Below are positions 15,816-23,600 of a stretch of DNA of 64,000 nucleotides, in pieces. This DNA comes from Archangium lansingense (lineage in GTDB: Bacteria > Myxococcota > Myxococcia > Myxococcales > Myxococcaceae). Every line of letters begins with the position of its first letter. Position 1 is the first letter of the stretch. The notes beneath the pieces were generated by a model. The model did not search any database, was not told where the DNA came from, and saw nothing but the letters and a program-made list of their open reading frames with translations. The stretch spans positions 11,454,501-11,518,500 of the forward strand of contig NZ_JAPNKA010000001.1 in NCBI RefSeq assembly GCF_026626635.1, read 5' to 3'. Made by a program: the position numbers and the translations under genes.

Positions 15816-15981
15816 CGGTAGCGTGTGCCCTGGCGAGGTGTGGCTGGGGAGGGGCTGGACAGAGGTGGACGTGCGGCCTCCTCCCCGAAAGCAGCCCCGG
15901 TGCGCCTTCCTGGAGGGCTTCTCCCTGCACGCCAAGACGCACCTGCATGCCAACGACAGGCAGGGACTGGGTGCGCTATGC
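15816..15981 (+). pseudogene. IS91-family transposase, interrupted 5' part
   Basis: Bases 15816-15855 repeat 866-905 exactly. From 15865 the frame reads RCAFLEGFSLHAKTHLHAND then RQGLGALC, matching the centre of IS91-type transposases. The N-terminal third is missing, so there was an internal deletion. The match stops at 15981, where the serine-recombinase element begins. Its continuation RYGARGALALARLSR resumes at about 18600. Confidence 0.7.
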
Positions 15982-18099
15982 ATAATGCCCCTCTTCCTGG
16001 AGATGGGTTTTGGAATGGCTGCGCCCGCCTGGCCCATACCCTCGGGCCCTGGCATCAGTCAGGCGCTTGATTGCCTGGCCATCCAGTTTGAACCACCAGC
16101 AGCGCCCCATCCCACCGCCCTCGACGCCCTTGAGCCAGCCCTCTTTTATCCAGTAGTAAACTATCCACCTGGTGACGTTGAAGTACTCAGCCACCCCGCG
16201 CACGGAGTAGAGGCCATCAACTCGGCGAGTGGGCTGCCTCCCTGCCTGCGGTGGCACGGGCACGCGATGGAGGCCGTGGCGCCAGCGGACCCAACTCACT
16301 GCCTTCGCATCCCACGGACGCTCGACCCCGGAGCGCAAGCCGCGTCGATTGAGTTCGGCCGCGATCTCGTCATCGCTCTTCTTTTCTTCGAATAGCATGC
16401 GAATGCACTCGATAGCCTCGGCGGAGGTCTTCCTTGCATCGAATCGAGTACGGCGTGGAACGCTGAAGTCACTGACCGCCCCCGTCTGCCAGACCACCTG
16501 AATACGCGTCATCCGCTCGGGCACTTCGATCGGGTTCAGCGTTACCTCTCGCACGAGGATGCGTAGGAGATTTTTGCGCTCTGCATTGGTCGTGCTCTTC
16601 GCATGCCAGACGCGAGGCAGGTCTTTGGCGAGAGCAATTATTTTCGCCCGGTCCTTGTCCGTCAGTTCGAGCTTCTCGCGCTGGAGAACCGCCTGATACT
16701 CATGCTCAGTCTCTTCGAGTTCGCGAAGACGGTCGTTCCACTCGCGCTCAAGGGTCCGGGCCACGACACGGTTGTCTGGGTCAATGGCCTTATAGCGCCG
16801 CTCCGCCAGTTGAGCCTCATAGCGGACACGCTCCAAGCGCAACTTCCATTGGTGATGGACCTCACCCACCTGGCGTTCCACCTCTCGGGCAACGGCAAGC
16901 CCGAGTTCGATTTCTGGGGGCTGGGTTACCTCAAGAAAGAGCCTGGCAACGGCCTCATCAATCGCTGCTGCTGCGACCATCCAGCACATGCTCTTGTCGC
17001 CACCTTCTGGCGTGGGACTACGGCACTCGTAGTACGCATGGCGTCGTCGGCCATGGTAGCGCGTCTGCATGCGGTGGCCACACCGCCCACACAGCACGAG
17101 GCCCTGCAGCAGAGCGTGCCCTTCGCGGGCAGCACCACGTTGGTCTGGCAACTTGGAGTTGGAGCGGTTTTCATGAAGCTTCTTCTGGTTGGCTAGGTAA
17201 TCCTCCCAGGGAATGTATGCTGGGTGGTGGTCGCGCAGGCATACCTTCCATTCTTCCTGCGGCATCCTGGTGATGCGCCGTCGCTTCAACTGACCATCCA
17301 CCAACGCCAGCTGCTCCTCGCGGCGTCCAAAGACGTAGGCACCCGCGTATGCAGGATTGTGAAGCATCTGGAGGATGGTGCCGTGACGTGTAGGGCCCCA
17401 GCGCACCTGGTGCATGCGTTGATCTCGGACGGGCATCTTCAGCCCATTTCTCTCGAAGTAGCGCATGACCGCGAAGGCACTGCCCTCCATGCGGAAGCGC
17501 TCGAAGACCAGGCGCACCATGCGCTGGACCTGCTCGTCGGGGTCGAGGCGCAAGCGCTGAGTCGATTCATCCCACTCGTAGCCGACCGGTGGCGGGAGAA
17601 AGAGTTCGCCCCGCTTGGCCTTGGAGAGCCTGCCCCCCTGCAGGCGAAGGCGCATCCAGTACTGCTCGGCCTCGCTCATGGTCCCTTTGAGGCCGAGCAA
17701 CAACCGGTCATTGTAATCCCGAGGGCTGTAGACCGAGTCCTCGTCTGCGATGAGGACATCGGCCAGGGCACACAGTTCGAGCAGGCGGTGCCAGTCCGCT
17801 GAGGAGCGGGCCAGGCGCGAAACTTCCAGGGAGAAGATGGCGCCCACTCGTCCGCGTGCGACGTCCTCGGCCAGCCGTTGGAATCCTGCACGCCAGCTCG
17901 CGCTTGCACCACTCTGGCCCATGTCCTCGTCCAAGGTATCTATCCGCTCGGTCGGCCAACCCAGCTCCGAGGCCCGCTGTTGCAGGGCATACTGGCGAGC
18001 GGTGGATTCATGGTGTTCGTGGACCTGCTTGAGTGTGGACTGTCGCAGGTAGACAATCGCGCGCCGCTCCAGATGGGTTGCTCGAATCTTCTCGTTCAT
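15976..18099 (-). CDS. Large serine recombinase with C-terminal HTH
   Basis: This 707-residue recombinase has an N-terminal resolvase catalytic domain (about 10-150). The nucleophile is Ser21 in YLRQSTLKQ, and the core includes SLEVSRLARSSADW and the YNDRLLLGLKGTMSEAE helix. The recombinase domain (about 165-290), a zinc-ribbon segment (LCGRCGHRMQ, with a later cysteine) and a coiled-coil region (about 420-500) follow. Near the C-terminus is an extra MerR-like HTH (VRGVAEYFNVTRWIVYYWIKEG). The start overlaps the upstream gene by 4 bp. It would move the surrounding element by cutting at a short crossover site. It appears full length and intact. Confidence 0.9.
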   Translation of the reverse strand: MNEKIRATHLERRAIVYLRQSTLKQVHEHHESTARQYALQQRASELGWPTERIDTLDEDMGQSGASASWRAGFQRLAEDVARGRVGAIFSLEVSRLARSSADWHRLLELCALADVLIADEDSVYSPRDYNDRLLLGLKGTMSEAEQYWMRLRLQGGRLSKAKRGELFLPPPVGYEWDESTQRLRLDPDEQVQRMVRLVFERFRMEGSAFAVMRYFERNGLKMPVRDQRMHQVRWGPTRHGTILQMLHNPAYAGAYVFGRREEQLALVDGQLKRRRITRMPQEEWKVCLRDHHPAYIPWEDYLANQKKLHENRSNSKLPDQRGAAREGHALLQGLVLCGRCGHRMQTRYHGRRRHAYYECRSPTPEGGDKSMCWMVAAAAIDEAVARLFLEVTQPPEIELGLAVAREVERQVGEVHHQWKLRLERVRYEAQLAERRYKAIDPDNRVVARTLEREWNDRLRELEETEHEYQAVLQREKLELTDKDRAKIIALAKDLPRVWHAKSTTNAERKNLLRILVREVTLNPIEVPERMTRIQVVWQTGAVSDFSVPRRTRFDARKTSAEAIECIRMLFEEKKSDDEIAAELNRRGLRSGVERPWDAKAVSWVRWRHGLHRVPVPPQAGRQPTRRVDGLYSVRGVAEYFNVTRWIVYYWIKEGWLKGVEGGGMGRCWWFKLDGQAIKRLTDARARGYGPGGRSHSKTHLQEEGHYA

Positions 18100-18599
18100 C
18101 GCTTTCCTCCGCGCTTGCGGCCTCGGCGCGAAGCATTTTGTGCAGGAGGGTCGTCCACGCTCTGAGGAGGTCTTGTCGGATTGCGGCGGGCAGTGTTGGC
18201 CAAGGCAGTGCGGGTTGAAGGGCTGGAGGGGGCAACATGGATAAAGCTATGCGCAGCCGCTGAGTCATAGGCAGGCGGCAGGGCATGCTCTTGGCGAAGT
18301 GCCACCTCTACAGCATCAGCGAGCTTGAGCAGGTCGGAAATGCCGAGGCGAACCTCACGACCGCCGATGCTGGGTGGGACCAGAGGTGAGGAGCGGTCCG
18401 TCCACTCGACGGGAAGTCTCATGCACCAGCCAGGTGGGTGCTCCACGTCGATGTACCGCCTGCCGTCCTGGCTACGGGCGGTGCGGATGACCGGCAGCTG
18501 CACGCCTTGGAGCGGATGAGTCGGCAGGGTGATGGTTACGCAGCCCGAAACCGGCCCTGCAGGTGTCGTAGTCTGCGAATGGGATGTGGAGCGGCCAGG
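15982..18599 (-). mobile_element. Serine-recombinase element inserted in IS91 transposase
   Basis: About 2.6 kb containing a DUF5372-like gene and a large serine recombinase separates two parts of one transposase frame (15865-15981 and 18600-19008). The exact ends lie within a few bases of 15981 and 18599; both junctions contain CGCTA. No long terminal repeats or clear target duplication are visible, as expected for serine recombinases that use short crossover sites. Confidence 0.7.
18096..18503 (-). CDS. DUF5372-like accessory protein of the recombinase
   Basis: This 135-residue protein shows GRRYIDVEHPPGWCMRLPVEW, then TD and LGISDLLKLADAVE. The pattern of a short beta unit, a LP..WTD segment and a helix resembles the DUF5372 proteins often found in front of serine recombinases. 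The C-terminal 25 residues are basic (NASRRGRKRGGKR), suggesting DNA binding. Its stop overlaps the recombinase start (ATGA). An accessory role in recombination is likely, but the family call is moderate because I judged it by pattern only. Confidence 0.55.
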   Translation of the reverse strand: MQLPVIRTARSQDGRRYIDVEHPPGWCMRLPVEWTDRSSPLVPPSIGGREVRLGISDLLKLADAVEVALRQEHALPPAYDSAAAHSFIHVAPSSPSTRTALANTARRNPTRPPQSVDDPPAQNASRRGRKRGGKR

Positions 18600-19008
18600 C
18601 CGCTACGGGGCACGCGGTGCGCTGGCGCTGGCGCGTTTGTCACGAGCTGAGGACGGCCGCATTGCCTGGCGCATGAAGCGCCCGCTGCCGAACGGCACCA
18701 CGCACCTGCTCTTCACCGAACTGGAACTGTTACGACGTGTGGCGTCCCTGGTGCCTCCGCCCCGGGCGAACCTCACGAGGTTTCATGGCCTCTTCGCTCC
18801 GGGCGCCAGGCTCCGTCCATTTCTGCTCCCTCAAGCGGGGACGGAGGCGGGCCCACAGAAGGAGAGCCTCTCCTTGGCCGCAACGGTGGAAGAGCCGAGG
18901 AAGCAGAGGATGGCGCGGGTCGATTGGGCCGGGCTGCTCCCCAGGACGTTCGCACTGGACGTGTTCGCCTGTCCGCAGTGTGGAGGCAGGCGAAAGGTGC
19001 CGGAAGGG
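18600..19008 (+). pseudogene. IS91-family transposase, 3' part
   Basis: This continues the frame interrupted at 15981: RYGARGALALARLSRAEDGR, MKRPLPNGTTHLLFTELELL, LVPPPRANLTRFHG, then RVDWAGLLPRTFALDVFACP followed by QCGGRRK. These are the last domain and C-terminal zinc motif of IS91-type enzymes. The frame is destroyed after GGRRKV, where a REP cluster begins at 19003. Bases 18829-18930 recur with few changes at 44364-44462. Confidence 0.8.
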
Positions 19009-19117
19009 TGTCTGCCGGAAGGGTGTCAGACGATTCGTAGGAGACGAGGTGTCGGAACGAGTTCTTTGACACCTTCCCCGACACCTTCCCCGGACACCTT
19101 CCCCGGAGACTTCCGCC
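19003..19117. repeat. REP-like palindrome cluster
   Basis: Two GGAAGGGTGTC units and GTGTCAGACGATTCGTAGG precede a palindrome (19048-19073) with arms GGTGTC / GACACC around GGAACGAGTTCTTT. Three GACACCTTCCCCG units follow. The palindrome is identical to two copies at 40614-40679. One arm, read as GGTGTCAAAGAACTCG, differs at one base from the end of the RAYT unit at 36690. Confidence 0.7.
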
Positions 19118-19160
19118 TATCCGGGCGCGTAACGCAGGGGGTTGGAAAGAAGAGGGGCCC

Positions 19161-19826
19161 TCACGGTGACGGGAGGATGCGGATGTCCTCCTGGAACACG
19201 GGGTCCACTTCGTACTCCCCAAGGAACTCTCCGCTGAAGCCCTGGATGACGACGCGCTGGCCCTGCTCCAGCCCGCTCACGTCGATGCCCGTGCCGGCAT
19301 TGACGAACACGAAGGTGGGGCCGGTGCCGTCATCCACCGCGAACTTGAACCCGAAGGGGGCGTCATCCTCGATATCGCTGACGATGGTGCCCTTGATGCG
19401 GACGAGGCGGCCCTCGGTCTCCTCGCTCACATCGCCCGTCATCACGGGGTGGGGCGGGGGCTCATTCGCCTCGCCCAGCACCTCGATGGAGGTCGGTTCG
19501 ACGCTGAGCACCTGCCCGAAGGAGTTGGTCAGCTTGCCCGTCACCCGGACCACCTGGCCGACCTGGATGTCCGCATCGAGCGAGTCGAGGATGTAGATGC
19601 CGGCCTTCTTCTCCTGGATGGCGAAGCCATTGTCATTGGGGAAGAAGGCTCCGGTGAACGACGTCGCCACGCCCACCACCGTCACAGTGCTATCCAGGGG
19701 CTGCTGGCGCGCCTCGGCGATGGAGTCGTGCGAGCCACTCGCCACGACCGCGCCTGGAATAGCGAGGACCGTCACCGCGAGCAGGGCGGCCAGCCCGACC
19801 TTCCACTGCGTCCGGACCATGAACAT
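19161..19826 (-). CDS. Exported OB-fold-like protein
   Basis: This 221-residue protein starts at ATG 19826, which has AGGAG six bases upstream. A longer frame upstream lacks a ribosome-binding site. The signal peptide is about MFMVRTQWKVGLAALLAVTV through VVASG. The mature part looks like two consecutive OB-type units: VVGVATSFTGAFFPNDNGFAIQEKKAG with VGQVVRVTGKLTNSFGQ, then LVRIKGTIVSDIEDD with GLEQGQRVVIQGFSG. Such folds occur in secreted nucleases and YgiW-like proteins, but no catalytic residues are evident. It stands alone between REP debris and a rapZ fragment. The function is unknown. Confidence 0.75.
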   Translation of the reverse strand: MFMVRTQWKVGLAALLAVTVLAIPGAVVASGSHDSIAEARQQPLDSTVTVVGVATSFTGAFFPNDNGFAIQEKKAGIYILDSLDADIQVGQVVRVTGKLTNSFGQVLSVEPTSIEVLGEANEPPPHPVMTGDVSEETEGRLVRIKGTIVSDIEDDAPFGFKFAVDDGTGPTFVFVNAGTGIDVSGLEQGQRVVIQGFSGEFLGEYEVDPVFQEDIRILPSP

Positions 19827-19984
19827 AGATTGCTCCTGGTTCTGCATCTCGAGGGAATCGGCGAGCGCCCGTTCCAGTGGCGCGTCCAATCTCATACTCC
19901 GAAGTTCGCGCACGCGCAGTCATACCCCGGTCGTAGGTACCTGTCCGGAGTTCGACGTGGTGGTAGCGGATTGAAGGCGGACGG

Positions 19985-20080
19985 GTGCGATTCCTGCCCA
20001 ACCCGTACTTCGTTCCGGAGCTCAAGGGGCTGACGGGGAAGGACCCGCGCGTGTCGGCGTACGTGCTGGACCTCATGTAG
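19985..20080 (+). pseudogene. rapZ 3'-terminal fragment
   Basis: Thirty-one codons plus stop read VRFLPNPYFVPELKGLTGKD then PRVSAYVLDLM. This is the start of the C-terminal domain of RapZ/YvcJ nucleotide-binding proteins. No Walker A or other part is present nearby. It is a stranded fragment that ends 2 bp before the stop codon of the convergent gene at 20083-20625. Confidence 0.75.
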
Positions 20081-20082
20081 TA

Positions 20083-20625
20083 CTAAAGCCGGAGCGCTTC
20101 GAGCAGGCGCCGAACGCGCCAGTACAGCCCCGTCCTCTCTGCTCGCCGGAGCTGGGCGTCCTTGATTGCCTCGATCATCTCCATCATGGCCCCGACCTCC
20201 TCTTCCTCCAGGTCGTGCGTCTCGCCATACCACGCGGCAAAGCGCCTGGGCGCAATCCAGCTCGCCCGAATCCTCGCCTTCACGTCCGGAAGCCGTACCT
20301 TGGGCAATGCCGCAAACATGCGCCCATGCTCCAGGTAATACAGAAGCAGCACCCCCAAAGAAAAAGCGTCTGTCCATTCGCGAAAGTTCACATACACGAC
20401 GCCAATCTCTCGCGAGTAGCTGGAGTCTTTCTCTGTGGCCACCACCCTGTTCAGCAAGCCCTTTCGCTGGGCTCTCCTCTCCGGGGAGTACTGGTCAATC
20501 AGCTCCAGCGCCTCCCCGGTGAGTTCCTGCTGAGCGGCGTCCCCACAGACCAGCACGCCGCCCATCAGCCGTTGGGGAAGGTCGGTTCCGGCGAGGCGAA
20601 GCTCCAACCACGCGATGAGTCCCAC
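20083..20625 (-). CDS. Candidate immunity protein for the RHS toxin
   Basis: This 180-residue soluble, mainly helical protein has no domain I recognise. It starts at GTG 20625 behind GGGAGG and follows the RHS gene by 28 bp on the same strand. A small gene directly after an RHS C-terminus is usually the cognate immunity gene, and an acidic stretch (HDLEEEEVGAMMEMIEAIKD) suits binding a basic toxin tip. The function rests on position alone. It could instead be an unrelated gene co-transcribed with the RHS gene. Confidence 0.6.
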   Translation of the reverse strand: MGLIAWLELRLAGTDLPQRLMGGVLVCGDAAQQELTGEALELIDQYSPERRAQRKGLLNRVVATEKDSSYSREIGVVYVNFREWTDAFSLGVLLLYYLEHGRMFAALPKVRLPDVKARIRASWIAPRRFAAWYGETHDLEEEEVGAMMEMIEAIKDAQLRRAERTGLYWRVRRLLEALRL

Positions 20626-20653
20626 CGCCGAACCTCCCTTCGGGGTCTCCTTG

Positions 20654-23600
20654 CTACGTTACCATGTTGTACGGATCCTGCTGTGAGCAGAGCTTCGGGT
20701 CGAGCAGGCAGGGATTGAGGATGGGGGGCGACGGGATGAGGTCCAGGAGGTCCTCGGGCGTAAAGTAAAGGCCCTTCCTTTTCAGCTCCTCGAGGAAGTC
20801 TAGATCCTCATCGGGAGGGTCTCCATCGCCTCCACAATCCTCCTTGTTGGACTTGTTGTGCTTCTTGATCTTCCGGGCCTTCTCGGCCTCACTGGTGGGC
20901 GGACGCTTGATAACGGTTTCGACGGCATCATCGAGCTGGCCCTTCAAGAGCCTCATCCCCAGGACGAAGACCTGCCCGGCCCTCCTCCAGTTCCTCCAGG
21001 CCAGCCCATCCGGATCCACGAGCTCCAGGGGCCTGTTTCCGACATAGGCGTAGAGGTTGGTCGCCTGACCGGAATACCATGCGCTGAGGTGGCCACTCCT
21101 GTCGCGATCGAACAGCGGGTCACGTGACAGCCAGCGGCCCTTCCTCGAATCATAGGCCCGGTACTGAGCAAGGCTGAGTCCGCTCGGCCGGTCGAGATAG
21201 TGGCCGGTGTAGGCGAAGTCGGTGACACCTGCACCGCTCTCCTCCGTCACCTGGCCCCACGGGCTGTACCGGAGCCGCGCTTCCACCGTGGTGCCGTTGC
21301 CAGCGACGACATCCCAGATGCTGCCAAGGTGGTCCTGCGTATAGAAGTGGGCCCCGGCGCCGTCCGTGTAGCCGTACTGGTAGTAGCTCCGCTCCACCGT
21401 TGCGCCATTGCGCTTCTGGCAGCTCCTGGGGCCACACCACACGAAGGTGTGGCTCTGAGTCACGGCTCCGTTCTCCAGCTTGGAGATGCGCACCCTGCGC
21501 GAGCTGCCGTCATATTCGAACACCGATTCGTGTGCTCCCTCCAGGATGCGAACGAGCCGGTTCTCCTGGTCCCACCGGTACTCCTTGCGCACGGCGCCCC
21601 CCGGGTCCCGCTCGAAGCGGAGGTTCCCGTTCGCGTCGTACTCGTAGAGCGCCGTCGTCCCCTCCGCCGTCACCTGATAGGTCTGGCTCGCGGAGTTGTT
21701 GTTTCCGTCCGTCGCGGTGACAACGATCTGGCTCGTCCCCTGGGGGAGGTCGATCTCGGCCTGGAACCGGTACGGCGGCCCGCCCGCTGTCGACGTCACC
21801 TTCGCGGGCTTCCCGTTCACCACCACCGCCGCGGGCTCATCCACCGTCCCCTCGAAGTTCGTCGGCCCGAAGCCGCGCTCCGAGAGCAGCTGGTTCAGGT
21901 TGTTGAACTCGCCGTTCACCGGCGTCACGTCGCCGGAGATGGCCTGGGTCCGGTTCGTGGCCTTGTCGTATCCATACCGCGCCGACTCGAGCAGGGTGTT
22001 GCTTCCGTCGCGACGCTCGGCCCGGGTGAGCTGTCCCGCACCGTCGTGACCGAACGTCCAGGTGGTGGGCCCACCCTGAGGCCGGCTGACCGTCCACGTG
22101 CTGAGGGTGCGGTCCGGGTTGAAGGTGTAGTCGAACTGCGAGAGTACGGTCCGGGCGGCAGGGCCCGCGGAGAGGTTCTTGATCTGCTTCAGCAGGTAGT
22201 CTCCCGTGGGTCCGTAGTAGTCGTACGCCACCTGCATCCCGTTGGGGTAGTCCACGACAGAGGGACGGAAGGACTGCCCCACGTAGCCGAGCGTGAAGGT
22301 GCCAAGCCCGCTCGTGAGGCCCGTCACCCGCGCACGCGCATCGTAGGTGAAGTCCTCCGAGTAGCTGGCGACGGTCTTCGTCGCGTCGTCCACCACCTCC
22401 AGCTTCTTGAGCCTCCCCACCGCGTCGTAGGTGTACTTGAGCGAGTCATCGGAGAACGGACCGTCGATGTCCGACACCTCTCCTGCGCCCAGCGCGATAC
22501 CATCATAGGGTTTGTAGGCGTACGCCGTGGTCCCCAAGCCATCCGTCCGCGAGCTGATCCGCGGGAACCACGGCTCATAGGCATACGTGACGTCGGCCGT
22601 GGCGGAGTCGCTGTAGTCCACCTTCGACACCTGGTCGTCGAGCGTGTACTCGTACGTCTTCGTCCGGGCCATGGGGTCTACCTGCGTGAGGAGCCGGCCG
22701 GAGAAGTCATACCCGTACGTCGTGAAGCCGCCACTCGCGTAGGTCTTCTGCATCACGCGGCCCTGCTCGTCCCGCTTCCATTCCGTGACGTTGCCCTCAC
22801 CATCCGCCAGGCGGCCCAGCTGCCCACAGCGGCACCACTGGAGCTGCGTCACACGCTGCTCCGGGTCGCGGATCAACACCCGCTCGCGAAGCTTGTTGTA
22901 GGCGTACCGGGTCCAGCGGCCCTCCCTGTCGCGGGAGGCCACCGCGCTGTGGTCCACGAACTCCACCTGCTCGAAGGAGCTGTCCGGGAAGGTCACCGTC
23001 CGGGCGCGGTCCAGGCTGTCATAGTCATATGTGACGGTGAAGCCCTCGGAGTCCGTCACCGTGCGCACCCGGTCCAAGCTGTCATACGTGAAGGTGCGGT
23101 CTCCGCCCGGCACGGCGCCGGTGATGGAGAGCAGCCGCCGGTAGCCGTTCTGGGTCGGCTCCGTCTCGTATGTGAAGGTCACCTCCTCGTTGTTGGCATT
23201 GGTGAGGGTGAGCACCTGCCCTTGGGGAGAGTAGGTGAAGTGGGTCGTCTTCCCGGAGCCGTCGGTGAGGGTGGCGGGCAGGTGCGGCGGGAAGCTCGGG
23301 TCATAGGTGTACGTCACCAGTGTCGCCCACACGGGCTGCCCGTTGGACTCTCCCACCTTCTGCTTCACCGAGAGGATGTCGATGCCACCCGGCGCATACT
23401 CGATGACGGTCTCGCGGCCCAGCGGGTCAATGAACCTCGTCGGATTGCCAATGGTGTTGTACTGGTAGCGGTACGCCTGCGTCCTGTTCACGCCTTGCGC
23501 GTCCCTCACTACCCGCGCGATCACGGAGGGCTGGGCCAGCGTGCCTTGAATCGCGGAGCTCGTCTGTCCCGGGTAGTTGTAGAAGATGCGTCCCTCCAGC

